A DNA stretch of 12,631 nucleotides. It comes from JACOTV01 sp964445135. GTDB lineage: Bacteria > Patescibacteriota > Microgenomatia > UBA1406 > GWC2-37-13. This document shows positions 1-8,141 of this stretch, piece by piece; positions within the stretch are counted from its first letter, which is position 1; every line of letters starts with the position of its first letter. Location of the stretch: the NCBI GenBank assembly GCA_964445135.1, contig CAYUJW010000030.1, positions 1 through 12,631 on the forward strand, read 5' to 3'. A program made the position numbers and the translations under genes. The notes under the pieces were generated by a model. It worked only from the letters and a program-made list of their open reading frames with translations, did no database searches and was not told where the DNA came from.

Positions 1-444
1 GCCAAGTATGGCGTTTCGAATCACGATAAATCCAACTGCCATGATTTTGCGAGCCAGCGGGGCATTACGGCGACTGGTGCTTCGTGAACCGATGATAACG
101 GGCGCTCCTCTTTGAGCGCGTTCGACAAGCTTTTCCGCTTCCTCAAGAGGCGTGGCCAGATCAATATCGGAAAACAGTACATATTCACATGTTGCTTCTT
201 GAATGCCAGAAATCACGGCAATTGCTTTCCCTTGATGTTTATTCTCCACCAGTCGAAACTGCTTGAATCGTGGAAGATAAAGCTCTTTGATCAGCTTTTT
301 GGTATTATCGGTCGAGCCGTCATCGACTATCAACACCTCACAAAACATATGATGGTCGTGAGTATAGTTGCCGATTTTATCAAGCACTCCTTTTTGAATG
401 TTGACCTCTTCGTTATAGCAGGGAATGATGAGTGTAATTTTCAT
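1..444 (-). CDS. GT2 glycosyltransferase, polyprenyl-phosphate sugar transferase-like (C-terminus beyond window)
   Basis: The N-terminal 148 residues of a family 2 glycosyltransferase with the GT-A fold; the rest lies off the left edge. It begins MKITLIIPCYNEE, the typical GT2 first strand. DDGSTDNT at residues 41-48 is the nucleotide-sugar-binding motif, and DIDLATP at 93-99 supplies the metal-binding DxD. The DxDLATP form is characteristic of ALG5/DPM1-like enzymes that move a sugar from a nucleotide donor to a polyprenyl (dolichyl or undecaprenyl) phosphate at the inner membrane face. Whether C-terminal membrane segments exist cannot be seen. The gene follows the GT39-like gene on the same strand after 57 bases, so the two may be co-transcribed, with this enzyme charging the lipid donor the membrane enzyme uses. 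The start is the only ATG before the conserved first strand. Family confident; sugar and lipid unknown. Confidence 0.9.
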   Translation of the reverse strand, partial: MKITLIIPCYNEEVNIQKGVLDKIGNYTHDHHMFCEVLIVDDGSTDNTKKLIKELYLPRFKQFRLVENKHQGKAIAVISGIQEATCEYVLFSDIDLATPLEEAEKLVERAQRGAPVIIGSRSTSRRNAPLARKIMAVGFIVIRNAILG

Positions 445-474
445 GAAAATGCTGGGGGGGGTGGTTAGGTGAAA

Positions 475-483
475 AATATAACA
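475..483 (-). promoter_or_regulatory. Extended -10 box upstream of the GT2 gene
   Basis: On the minus strand the gap between the two glycosyltransferase genes reads TGtTATATT, an extended -10 box. Initiation would fall near 468, about 24 bases before the ATG. No convincing -35 hexamer is seen 17-18 bases upstream. A run of eight C (minus strand, 454-461) lies between the predicted start site and the ATG. Read-through from the upstream gene is also possible. Confidence 0.4.
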
Positions 484-501
484 ATGCAAAAATGCGCCAT
501 A

Positions 502-1974
502 TTATCTTGTGAGCTTATATACTGTTGCCCCATCTGCATGATAAATGCCTGCTGTTTTTTCGGGCGAGAAAAATGCAATGTCCCACAGAGGACTCGATCT
601 TGGATCGCATTCCTGCTCACATACGACGAACAACTCGTCGCCACGTTCGTGTTTATTCTCGCTGTCGATTGGGGATTGATAATAAGCGATAAGCATGTAT
701 CGATACGAGTAGCTTGCGTATTGTTCGGGGAGTGCGGTGATGCGGTAGGATGAGCTATCAGTATTTTTTGCAATCACATCAGCAACGTTTTTTGCGCGTG
801 CAATCTGGCGCGACGGATTCTCGTATAAAAAGCGATAGTTGGGGGCCTGCAGAAACATAAACGCACCCATCACGACAGTGATAAGCGCTAATCGTGCCCA
901 CTTATTGCGACTAACCATCATGACGATGTAGCTGACGATTGTATAAAACAAGATGTAAAAAGTACCTAAATAATGGGGAAACTTGGCGCCGGTATAAAGC
1001 GAGGTGACAAGAATCATGAGGACAAACGCTGTGCAAAGGTAGCCAATTGGTTGTTTCTTGATGGTTGCCACAAGAGCAACAATCGAAATGCAGGTAAATA
1101 ATATGATTGACACATTTTCCTGCAGAGGCTGCTGCATGGTGTAGGTTACAACATGCGTAAAGGTGGAAAAAACTTCTCCCAATCTATTTGCAGTCTGGGT
1201 GTTTTCATTGCTGTTGAGCAGAAGTACGCTGCGGGTGTTTGGAAAGTTGTGGATTGCTTCAAAAAGCAAAAAGGGTGCAAGTACCGCGGCCCATGCTCCA
1301 ACCATGCAAAGCATGCGCCACAGATGTTGTATTGGTTGCGCTTTGTGAATGGCCATATCGAACAAATAGGTGATTGCAAAGACGATGGCAAGCGTGATAC
1401 CAAGATAGTGCATTTGCATCGAGGCAGAAAACAGAGTGCCTGCAAGTATGTAGTAACGAAGCTGTTTTGTTTGTAGCGCCTTATACCACGCCCAGATCGT
1501 GAAAAACCCGAGCGGAGCCAACAGGTTTGGATTCCAAGAAAAGCGATTGTACTCAATAAGTACCCATGATGTGGCGGTAAATGCGACGCTGAGTATTGCA
1601 CTCATGCGGTCTTTCAACATATCCTCAACGGCATGAAATTGAAGCCATATTGCGAAAGTGGCAAGTACCGCGACCCCGATTGCCGGTCCCACCGGATTAA
1701 AGCCTGCAATTAGCAGCCACGGACTCATCAGGTAATAGTAGAGTGGGCCAAGGAACATACGGCCAATTGAGGTGACTGGTCCAAGGGCCGGGAAATGTTT
1801 GAGTGTGGCAATTTCATACATGATGATGGTGTCGCGTCCTTGATCGCCCAAAAATGTCGCAAAATCGTCAATCCGATAGAGTCGCAAAAACGCGGCAATG
1901 ATTATGATTACCCAAACGATGAGTGGGGTGGTGCGAAAGAGTTTAAAAATTGCGCGCGCCAAGGTGTTGATCAT
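502..1974 (-). CDS. GT39-like GT-C membrane glycosyltransferase
   Basis: A 490-residue multi-pass membrane protein with the GT-C layout: a first membrane helix at about residues 17-33, then an acidic outer loop (RLYRIDDFATFLGDQGRD, residues 31-48) with candidate catalytic aspartates D44 and D48. Roughly ten more hydrophobic segments follow, with a soluble tail from about residue 390. The GDQGRD loop followed by a LGPLYYYL stretch is common in family 39 (ArnT/PMT-like) enzymes of small-genome bacteria. Such enzymes move a sugar from a polyprenyl-phosphate donor to a lipid, glycan or protein on the outer membrane face; the acceptor cannot be read from sequence. Its start codon is only 20 bases from that of the divergent gene at 1995. 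A TATAAT on the minus strand at 2003-2008 could drive it with a leader of about 20 bases. No Shine-Dalgarno is visible. Confidence 0.82.
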   Translation of the reverse strand: MINTLARAIFKLFRTTPLIVWVIIIIAAFLRLYRIDDFATFLGDQGRDTIIMYEIATLKHFPALGPVTSIGRMFLGPLYYYLMSPWLLIAGFNPVGPAIGVAVLATFAIWLQFHAVEDMLKDRMSAILSVAFTATSWVLIEYNRFSWNPNLLAPLGFFTIWAWYKALQTKQLRYYILAGTLFSASMQMHYLGITLAIVFAITYLFDMAIHKAQPIQHLWRMLCMVGAWAAVLAPFLLFEAIHNFPNTRSVLLLNSNENTQTANRLGEVFSTFTHVVTYTMQQPLQENVSIILFTCISIVALVATIKKQPIGYLCTAFVLMILVTSLYTGAKFPHYLGTFYILFYTIVSYIVMMVSRNKWARLALITVVMGAFMFLQAPNYRFLYENPSRQIARAKNVADVIAKNTDSSSYRITALPEQYASYSYRYMLIAYYQSPIDSENKHERGDELFVVCEQECDPRSSPLWDIAFFSPEKTAGIYHADGATVYKLTR

Positions 1975-1977
1975 GTA

Positions 1978-1983
1978 TATAAT
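1978..1983 (+). promoter_or_regulatory. -10 box in the 20-bp divergent gap
   Basis: A perfect TATAAT whose 3' end is 11 bases before the ATG at 1995, predicting a leader of only about 5 bases. No good -35 hexamer is found 17-18 bases upstream, where the sequence is GC-rich and belongs to the divergent gene. The mRNA for the 1995 gene would be nearly leaderless. Confidence 0.45.
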
Positions 1984-1994
1984 TAAACAGCACT

Positions 1995-3128
1995 ATGGAG
2001 CAATTATACATCAAACTTCGACCCTATATTTTCATATCGATTTTCACGCTTATCAGTAGTTTTATGGTGTGGCTTCCCTTTATCCAACAGCTTTCATTTT
2101 TAGGTGTTCATATCCAAAATACTGACACTGGTCATATCTATCGCCACTATGATGGCCTGCTTTATGTTATTACGGCCAAAGCTTGGTATGACCCTCGCAT
2201 ATTGTCGCAGTTATCGATCGACACCCCTCTTTCACCTGCGTACTATGCAGCACATCTGCCCCTCTACCCGGGCGCCATCCGGTTGGTTGCGCTCACGGGC
2301 CTGGATTATGTGAAATCGATGATGGCTGTGACGCTGCTGAGCTCACTTGCCTTAGGGTGGGTATTTTACGCATTTATACGAGCCTTTCAACTCACCAAAG
2401 CACCTCTTTTTCTTACTTTTGTATTCCTGATGTTTCCTCGTTTGCTGGTGGTGAGAAGTATTGGTGCGCCTGAGCCTATGTTTATGGCGCTTGTTATTGG
2501 AGCGTTATGGATGTATGAACGGCGTCGATTTGCGGCTGCTGGGGTGATTGGTGCGCTGGCCGTAATGGCCAAGCTCCCCGGCATACTCCTTGTTCCGGCA
2601 TTTGGACTTGCGGTGCTTGAGCATATTCGCACAACGCGTAAAATACAACGAACATGGCTTTTTCTTCTGCTCCCGCTTGGAGGTTTGCTCGCTGTCTGCG
2701 CTCTTTATGCTCAACAATATGGGGACTTTTTCGCCTATTGGAACAGCGGATATGTCGTACCCATGCTCTATCCATTTGCGGCGTTTAATATGCAAGCTCG
2801 TTGGGTGGGCACGGCATGGCTTGAAGATGTGTTGTTGTATTTTGCGCTATACATATCCGCGGCCGTGGCCCTTGGCGCACACCACTTGCGAAGCATTTTC
2901 TATTTTGCCGCAGTGTTTGTTGTGGCCACAACTTTTGTGCAACACCGGGATATATCTCGCTATTTATTACCGGTGTGGCCATTTGTGTGTATCGCGTTTG
3001 AGCGCTACCTCACAGGCAAAAAGGCGCGGCTTGTGTACCTATTTCTTATTCCAGCCGTCTATCTGTATACGTGGAACTTTATGCAAGAAAATGTAATGCC
3101 AGTCTCCAACTGGGCACCGTTTTTCTAA
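1995..3128 (+). CDS. GT-C/PIG-V-like multi-pass membrane glycosyltransferase
   Basis: A 377-residue hydrophobic protein with about nine or ten membrane segments. The first (around residues 10-30) is followed by an outer loop reading TDTGHIYRHYDGLLYVITAK (residues 43-62). The HYDGxxY pattern with D44 and D53 resembles the acidic loop of PIG-V/GT39-type GT-C mannosyltransferases, which use polyprenyl-phosphate sugars. The rest alternates membrane helices and short loops and ends in NWAPFF, without a large soluble domain. I recognise the fold class rather than a named enzyme. It is divergent from the GT39-like gene and 45 bases before the MacA-like gene. The start is the first ATG, with TATAAT just upstream and no Shine-Dalgarno, fitting near-leaderless translation. 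An O-antigen-ligase-like or uncharacterised membrane protein is less likely. Confidence 0.68.
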   Translation: MEQLYIKLRPYIFISIFTLISSFMVWLPFIQQLSFLGVHIQNTDTGHIYRHYDGLLYVITAKAWYDPRILSQLSIDTPLSPAYYAAHLPLYPGAIRLVALTGLDYVKSMMAVTLLSSLALGWVFYAFIRAFQLTKAPLFLTFVFLMFPRLLVVRSIGAPEPMFMALVIGALWMYERRRFAAAGVIGALAVMAKLPGILLVPAFGLAVLEHIRTTRKIQRTWLFLLLPLGGLLAVCALYAQQYGDFFAYWNSGYVVPMLYPFAAFNMQARWVGTAWLEDVLLYFALYISAAVALGAHHLRSIFYFAAVFVVATTFVQHRDISRYLLPVWPFVCIAFERYLTGKKARLVYLFLIPAVYLYTWNFMQENVMPVSNWAPFF

Positions 3129-3173
3129 GATCTTGCTTGTTTGTGCCCTCAAAATTATATATACATAATAGGT

Positions 3174-4217
3174 ATGAATCGACTCTCAGTCATCAAAAAC
3201 GTGAAAAAACGATGGTGGATCTTGTTTGTCGTCGTAATTGCGGCGGCTGCGCTCTTTGTGCGTCAGCAACAAGTAGCAGCGGGGGAGGCGGCATCAAATC
3301 CATTGACTGTCAAGCGACAGACTCTTCAGGAGAAGCTCACTTTTTCAGGAACTATTGAGGCGGATGAGCATGTGGTACTGCACTTTCAGTCTCCTGGGGC
3401 GCTTGCGTGGGTCGGGGTGAAAGAAGGGGATACGGTAAAAAAAGGGCAGGTCATTGCTAGGCTCGACCAACGCTTGTTGCGAAAGACCATGGAAAAATAT
3501 TTGAATACATACAGTAAAGAGCGACTTGATTATGACAATGAACAGGCAGAGCGTGATTCAAAAGCTCTTCCCATGGATTCCTTGGCTCGCCAGGACCTTA
3601 TCGATTCATTTAAAAAAGCTCAATATGATTTGACCAACTCCGTGCTTGACGTTGAGTTGCAAGATATTTCACTTCGGTATGCAAGTTTGGCAAGCCCCAT
3701 TGACGGCATTGTTTCACACATGGATGTGGCAACGGCCGGCGTGAATGTCACGGCGCTTACCTCCTATGAAATCATCAATCCTCAAACCATGTATCTTTCA
3801 GCAACCGCAGATCAAACCGAAGTCGTGCTATTATCCCCCGGGATGAATGGAGAAATTGTCTTTGACTCATTTCCCGATGACACTCTACAAACTTCAATTC
3901 AAAGCGTTGGATATACCCCGCTTACTGATGAAACTGGCACCGTGTATGAGGTCAAGATGTCGCTTGTGGCGCCTGAATCAAATCGGTATCGAATAGGTAT
4001 GACGGGCGACGTCTCATTTGTTACCAAACAAAAGAAGAATGCGCTCGCCGTCCCTATCGTATATATAAAAACCAAAGAGGGTAATGAAGGGCAAAAGTAT
4101 GTAAATAAGCAAGAAAATGGAGGCGTTGTTGAGGTGGAAATAGTCGAGGGAGACACGTATGACACGCAAGTGGAAATCCTCAAGGGCTTGTCAGAAGGTG
4201 ATATTATTTATGATTAA
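3174..4217 (+). CDS. macA: MacA/HlyD-family periplasmic adaptor protein
   Basis: A 347-residue membrane-fusion protein, the adaptor of a MacAB-type transporter. Residues 1-13 are basic and 14-29 form one membrane anchor. The first half of the lipoyl domain (about 58-100) contains the family pattern SPGALAWVGVKEGDTVKKGQ. A short alpha-hairpin/coiled coil covers about 101-165, the second lipoyl half (SPIDGIVSHMDVATAGV) about 173-190, and beta-barrel and membrane-proximal parts follow. The hairpin is shorter than in E. coli MacA, which may reflect an envelope lacking a TolC partner; no outer-membrane channel gene is seen. The ATG at 3174 is chosen over an in-frame TTG at 3141 because the intervening codons are AT-rich promoter-like sequence (TATATACATAAT). 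The stop overlaps the ATPase start by 8 bases, showing translational coupling. Substrate unknown. Confidence 0.88.
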   Translation: MNRLSVIKNVKKRWWILFVVVIAAAALFVRQQQVAAGEAASNPLTVKRQTLQEKLTFSGTIEADEHVVLHFQSPGALAWVGVKEGDTVKKGQVIARLDQRLLRKTMEKYLNTYSKERLDYDNEQAERDSKALPMDSLARQDLIDSFKKAQYDLTNSVLDVELQDISLRYASLASPIDGIVSHMDVATAGVNVTALTSYEIINPQTMYLSATADQTEVVLLSPGMNGEIVFDSFPDDTLQTSIQSVGYTPLTDETGTVYEVKMSLVAPESNRYRIGMTGDVSFVTKQKKNALAVPIVYIKTKEGNEGQKYVNKQENGGVVEVEIVEGDTYDTQVEILKGLSEGDIIYD

Positions 4218-4881
4218 ACTTGTCGATATCCATAAAGAATTTGCGCTGGCAGATGATGTGATTTATAAAGCGCTTGATGGTATTTCAACCACGATTAAGG
4301 AGGGTGAGTTTGCATCCATTATTGGTCCATCAGGCAGTGGGAAATCAACACTGATGCAGATTATTGGACTTCTTGATTTGCCAACTTCGGGCAGGCTATA
4401 TATACGTGATACTGATGTGTCAAAACTCAACGATGACGAATTGTCGACTCTTCGCAATGAAGCGGTTGGATTTGTTTTTCAACAGTTTAACCTGATTAAT
4501 AAATTGTCGGTCTTGGAGAATGTGCTGCTCCCAACTATCTATGCACGAAAAAAAATGAACTATGATGTGCGCGAACATGCATTGTATCTATTAAAAAGTT
4601 TTGGAATCTTGGATAAACAAAACTCATATCCAAATCGCATTTCAGGCGGACAGCAGCAACGCGTGGCAATTGCCCGTTCACTTATCATGAAGCCTGCGCT
4701 TATTTTGGCAGATGAGCCAACGGGAAACCTCGATACAAAAACGGGGGATGAGATTATGCGACTGCTCGCAGATTTAAATACCAAAGAAAAAATCACCATT
4801 ATTATCGTTACCCATGAACCAGACATTGCAGCCAAAACGAAGCGTCAAATAAAAATTGTAGATGGAAAAATAGCTAACTAG
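4210..4881 (+). CDS. MacB/LolD-type ABC transporter ATP-binding protein
   Basis: A 223-residue cytoplasmic ATPase that powers the adjacent permease. All ABC motifs are intact: Walker A GPSGSGKST (residues 39-47), Q-loop FQQFNL (90-95), signature SGGQQQ (145-150), Walker B LILADE (164-169, catalytic E169), D-loop GNLD (172-175) and switch H202. The FQQFNL and DEPTGNLD forms are typical of the MacB/LolD/FtsE group. In E. coli MacB the ATPase and permease are fused; here they are separate, as in many other bacteria. The ATG at 4210 is preferred to an upstream in-frame ATG at 4159, since the protein then begins MIKLVDIHKEF as family members do. An AGGTGAT Shine-Dalgarno-like site lies about 7 bases upstream, inside the macA end, one of the few clear ones in the window. 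Confidence 0.95.
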   Translation: MIKLVDIHKEFALADDVIYKALDGISTTIKEGEFASIIGPSGSGKSTLMQIIGLLDLPTSGRLYIRDTDVSKLNDDELSTLRNEAVGFVFQQFNLINKLSVLENVLLPTIYARKKMNYDVREHALYLLKSFGILDKQNSYPNRISGGQQQRVAIARSLIMKPALILADEPTGNLDTKTGDEIMRLLADLNTKEKITIIIVTHEPDIAAKTKRQIKIVDGKIAN

Positions 4882-4900
4882 CCACGTCATCGGCACCCAT

Positions 4901-6109
4901 ATGCAATACATTATCTTTATCATCAAGTCGGCGTTATTTAATTTCACCCGCAATAAAGGGCGAACATTTCTCACGTCACTGGGTATTTTAATTGGCGTGT
5001 TTTCGGTTGTGGTGCTTATTGCCGCAGGCCTTGGTCTTCGCAAATATATTTCTGACCAGTTTGAAAGTATTGGAACAAACACGCTTCGCGTGGTGCCTGG
5101 CGCGGTGTTGCAAAATGGACAATTTAGGGGAGGTGGAAGTGCTATTGGCTCAATTCGTTTTGATGTAAAAGACGCAACCACCATTTCGCGTGTCAATGGT
5201 GTCACAAATACTGCGCCAGTTTTTTCTCGATCAGGAAATGTGGTTTTTGGGGGAGAAAAAGAATTTGCAGACTTATATGCATCGACTGAGGATATTTTTC
5301 CTGGCCTAAATCTGACGACCGAATTTGGCCAGCTATATACAAAATCTGATGTCAATCGTCGTGCAAAAGTAGCTGTGATTGGGCCAAAAATTGCTGAAGC
5401 GTTGTTTGGAAGAGCACAGAATGCACTTGGCAATTCTATTAAAATCGACACACAATCATATCGCGTCATAGGTGTTTTAGAAAGTAAAGGTGGTGGTGGG
5501 TTTGGGGGTCCTGATCTCGACTCATTTGTTTATGTACCCTATAAGTCGGCAACAGTATTTAATCCGGATAAGAAATTTGTAGCGGTGATTGTCAAAGTGG
5601 AAGCTGGAGCAAACATCGTCTTGGTAAAGGAGGAGATAAAGCAAGCGCTTTTAAAGCGATACAAAGAAGACGACTTTTCAATCTATGAGCCAACCGACAT
5701 TCTCAAAGCGGTAAACTCAATTTTCTCGACATTAAATGTGGCGCTTGTTGCAATTGCAGCAATATCGCTTATTGTCGGGGGAATTGGGATCATGAACATC
5801 ATGTATGTAACGGTCACTGAGAAAATCAAAGAGATTGGGATTCGCCGGGCATTGGGCGCGAGAAAAAACGATATTCTTGTGCAGTTTCTTGTTGAGGCAG
5901 TTATCCTCTCGGTGTTTGGTGGTTTGGCAGGGTTACTTTTGGCATTCATTGTTGTTGCTGCAATTCAGCCACTCTTTCCGGCTTATATCGACGCCAACTC
6001 CGTCATCATTGCCTTGAGTGTATCAAGCCTTATTGGGATCGTGTTTGGCGTGTTTCCTGCGAAAAAAGCCGCCGACTTAACACCAATTGAAGCGATTCGT
6101 TATGAGTGA
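4901..6109 (+). CDS. MacB-like ABC transporter permease (FtsX domain)
   Basis: A 402-residue permease of the MacB/FtsX class. Residues about 18-42 form the first membrane helix, with the conserved N-terminal pattern NKGRTFLTSLGILIGV. A large extracytoplasmic MacB core domain spans about 45-265 and includes a Gly-rich loop (SKGGGGFGGP). Three C-terminal membrane helices follow, with the hallmark cytoplasmic loop VTEKIKEIGIRRALGA between the second and third. The protein ends in TPIEAIRYE, the standard end of this family, at a TGA stop, which supports use of the standard genetic code. It starts 19 bases after the ATPase gene. This class works mechanically, driving extrusion or lipoprotein/peptide movement on the outer face instead of through a membrane channel. 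The cargo is unknown; nearby glycosyltransferases only hint at envelope work. Confidence 0.93.
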   Translation: MQYIIFIIKSALFNFTRNKGRTFLTSLGILIGVFSVVVLIAAGLGLRKYISDQFESIGTNTLRVVPGAVLQNGQFRGGGSAIGSIRFDVKDATTISRVNGVTNTAPVFSRSGNVVFGGEKEFADLYASTEDIFPGLNLTTEFGQLYTKSDVNRRAKVAVIGPKIAEALFGRAQNALGNSIKIDTQSYRVIGVLESKGGGGFGGPDLDSFVYVPYKSATVFNPDKKFVAVIVKVEAGANIVLVKEEIKQALLKRYKEDDFSIYEPTDILKAVNSIFSTLNVALVAIAAISLIVGGIGIMNIMYVTVTEKIKEIGIRRALGARKNDILVQFLVEAVILSVFGGLAGLLLAFIVVAAIQPLFPAYIDANSVIIALSVSSLIGIVFGVFPAKKAADLTPIEAIRYE

Positions 6110-6128
6110 ATGGAGGGTGTGTGCAGCG

Positions 6129-7247
6129 TTAGGATTTTCTATTTTTTAGCGCTTTCTCCACATATTTTTGCATTGCCTGAATGTAGTTTTGCTCGCTGTA
6201 TTTCTCGCTTTCGTCTCGCGCATGATTGCTCATTTTAACGCGATCTTGCTCACTGAGGGCTTCGAAGGTTTGAAGTTTGGAACTCAAACTGTCTGATGTG
6301 AGCTCATCAAATAGGAATCCATTGCGCCCATCTTTCACTGTTTCTTTTAATCCACCCGATGCATATGCGATAACGGGTAATCCATATCCCATAGCTTCAA
6401 CTGGCGCAATGCCAAACTCCTCATCTTGTGACGCAAACAAAAAGGCGCGCGCGCCTTGGTAGATGGTAACCAGCTGCTCATCGCTTACATTGCCGGCAAA
6501 CGTGATCGTTGGACCGCTCATACTTTTTAAATACTCCAAATCCCGCCCTGTGCCAACGACTGTCAGTGGAAGTCGTAGGGTATTTGCTGCATGGATGAGC
6601 ACCTCAACGTGTTTGGCCCGGGCCAAGCGGCTGACGGTCACGTAATATCCATTTGGGTTATATGATTGTTTTTCAGGAATGTGAACTGGGGGATAGATCA
6701 CATCAGACTCAAGTCGGTAAAACTTTGCGACGCGTTTTTGCGTTTCTTTGGAGTTGCTAATCATGTGATCAACCCGTTGTGCTGCCAGATAATCCCACTG
6801 AAGCAATCCGTGATTGATAAGCGCGGCATAGATGCGAATTGCAGCGTGACGTCGCCACTCCATGGCAGTTTCATAGTTGTACAAATATCGGGGTGGGTGG
6901 TGCATGTAGCAGATGTTGAGGGTTTCCGGACGGGTGATCACGCCTCGACACATCGCGGTGGCTGATGAGGTGATAACCACATCATACCCACGAAGATCCA
7001 AGCTCTCCCAGATGAGTGGGTACATAAACCGAAGTGGCGAATGGAGTCGTTTCATGCCGGGCACGCGATTTGCCCAAGAAGTGTTGATGGTGAGGTTTTC
7101 AATCTCTTTTTTGTGTACACCCAAACCATCGACATTGAGATACGAAGTGTATAAGTCGGCGCCAGCAAAGGCGCGCGCTAAGCTCACAAATACGCGCTCG
7201 GCTCCACCAAATTCAAGCAAGTGATCATGTACGATAGCAATTCTCAT
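6129..7247 (-). CDS. GT4 glycosyltransferase (GT-B fold)
   Basis: A 372-residue soluble glycosyltransferase, normal length for family 4. The N-terminal domain begins MRIAIVHDHLLEFGGAERVF, the GGAERV loop being typical of mannosyl- or fucosyltransferase-like GT4 enzymes that build surface glycans. The C-terminal domain carries the donor-binding region DEEFGIAPVEAMGYGLPVIA (residues 275-294), with the EX7E pair E276/E284, then ASGG. It probably acts at the cytoplasmic face, adding a sugar from an NDP donor to a growing lipid-linked glycan. It converges with the MacB permease, with 19 bases between the stop codons, and is divergent from uppP. No Shine-Dalgarno precedes the ATG; a minus-strand TATAAT at 7261-7266 lies 13 bases upstream. 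Family assignment secure, sugar specificity not readable. Confidence 0.9.
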   Translation of the reverse strand: MRIAIVHDHLLEFGGAERVFVSLARAFAGADLYTSYLNVDGLGVHKKEIENLTINTSWANRVPGMKRLHSPLRFMYPLIWESLDLRGYDVVITSSATAMCRGVITRPETLNICYMHHPPRYLYNYETAMEWRRHAAIRIYAALINHGLLQWDYLAAQRVDHMISNSKETQKRVAKFYRLESDVIYPPVHIPEKQSYNPNGYYVTVSRLARAKHVEVLIHAANTLRLPLTVVGTGRDLEYLKSMSGPTITFAGNVSDEQLVTIYQGARAFLFASQDEEFGIAPVEAMGYGLPVIAYASGGLKETVKDGRNGFLFDELTSDSLSSKLQTFEALSEQDRVKMSNHARDESEKYSEQNYIQAMQKYVEKALKNRKS

Positions 7248-7260
7248 AGGTCAACGATAT

Positions 7261-7268
7261 ATTATACT
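7261..7268. promoter_or_regulatory. Overlapping divergent -10 boxes between the GT4 gene and uppP
   Basis: The 42-base gap holds ATTATACT at this position. Read rightward, 7263-7268 is TATACT, a -10 box for uppP (ATG at 7290, leader about 15 bases). Read leftward, 7261-7266 is TATAAT, a -10 box for the GT4 gene (ATG at 7247, leader about 7 bases). The two boxes overlap by four bases, so polymerase cannot occupy both at once. -35 matches are weak on both sides. Confidence 0.5.
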
Positions 7269-7289
7269 GTACCATACATTGCCAAACAC

Positions 7290-8072
7290 ATGACAAACCT
7301 ACAAGCACTAATATTGGGCATAATCGAAGGGATTACTGAATTCCTTCCCATTTCATCAACGGCACATCTCATTCTTGCCGCCTCACTTTTGAAGGTTCAA
7401 GACACCGAGTATGTCAAATTTTTTGAAGTATTTATCCAGTCGGGAGCTATTTTGGCGATCGTCGTGTTGTATATGAATCATATGATCAATAACAAGCAGC
7501 TTACGCGGCGAGTGCTCATCTCCTTCTTCCCAACGGGAATTATTGGCTTTTTTCTGTATCAAATAGTCAAGAGCATATTTTTCTCATCAACCGCCCTCAT
7601 TGGCCTGAGTTTATTCGTCATCGGATGTGCGTTTTTGTTGATTGAATTTGCCATCAAGCAAAAACAGCTTCATCTGACCCACGAATTGACCAAGCTGAGT
7701 AATAAACAAGCGGTGATTGTTGGGATTGCCCAAGCATTGGCAGTTGTGCCAGGCGTTTCACGCGCCGGAATTGTGATGATTACCATGATGCTCATGGGAT
7801 ACAAGCGCTCAGAAGCCGCGCTCTATTCATTTTTACTCGCCGTGCCAACCATCATGGCGGCAACAGTGTTTGATATGTATAAATCTCGAGAAATCTTGAT
7901 GAGTTCGACCACCTCTCTTTCGCCACTTCTTGTGGGATTTGTTACCTCATTTGTGGTGGCATATATGTCAGTTAAATGGTTGGTCGACTATTTGCAACGT
8001 AATTCACTTTCGCCATTTGGGTATTATCGCATCGCTCTTGCTGTGTTGGTGATGCTCTTTCTCGCGCACTAA
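7290..8072 (+). CDS. uppP: Undecaprenyl-diphosphatase (UppP/BacA)
   Basis: A 260-residue integral membrane phosphatase that converts undecaprenyl diphosphate to undecaprenyl phosphate, recycling the carrier used for peptidoglycan and other surface glycans; overexpression of the family gives bacitracin resistance. The N-terminal active-site motif EGITEFLPISSTAHLI (residues 13-28) has E13/E17 of the E-xxx-E motif, S23 and H26. The second motif PGVSRAG (154-160) has the catalytic R158. The usual SRSG is SRAG here, a conservative variant. About eight membrane segments fit the family. The ATG at 7290 is chosen over an in-frame ATG at 7221: the protein then begins MTNLQALILGIIEG like its relatives, and the extra codons are promoter sequence plus antisense to the GT4 gene. 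Its position beside several glycosyltransferases fits a carrier-recycling job. Confidence 0.95.
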   Translation: MTNLQALILGIIEGITEFLPISSTAHLILAASLLKVQDTEYVKFFEVFIQSGAILAIVVLYMNHMINNKQLTRRVLISFFPTGIIGFFLYQIVKSIFFSSTALIGLSLFVIGCAFLLIEFAIKQKQLHLTHELTKLSNKQAVIVGIAQALAVVPGVSRAGIVMITMMLMGYKRSEAALYSFLLAVPTIMAATVFDMYKSREILMSSTTSLSPLLVGFVTSFVVAYMSVKWLVDYLQRNSLSPFGYYRIALAVLVMLFLAH

Positions 8073-8086
8073 GCAGGGGGAATGTT

Positions 8087-8095
8087 TGGTATAAT
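8087..8095 (+). promoter_or_regulatory. Extended -10 promoter of tRNA-Ala
   Basis: TGgTATAAT, a perfect extended -10 box, lies 14 bases after the uppP stop. Initiation near 8102 would give a leader of about 40 bases before the mature tRNA-Ala. No clear -35 hexamer is seen; the extended -10 may compensate. Confidence 0.6.
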
Positions 8096-8141
8096 TGAAC
8101 TCGCCACAAATTGTTTTTTGTCGCACGTACTTCCCAACAAA

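Noticed and set aside
2590..3096. 168-codon open frame within the GT-C gene in another frame
   Set aside because: Out-of-frame shadow of a convincing membrane protein; Cys/Arg-rich with no motif.
3141..3173. In-frame TTG as an earlier start for the MacA-like protein
   Set aside because: The extra 11 codons are AT-rich promoter-like bases, and the ATG at 3174 leads directly into a normal basic N-terminus and membrane anchor.
4774..5469. 231-codon leftward open frame opposite the ABC transporter genes
   Set aside because: It lies wholly antisense to two confidently identified genes and has low-complexity Ser/Arg/Pro content without motifs.
7221..7289. Longer UppP from the ATG at 7221
   Set aside because: The added 23 residues are polar, unlike any UppP N-terminus, and overlap the GT4 start and both -10 boxes.
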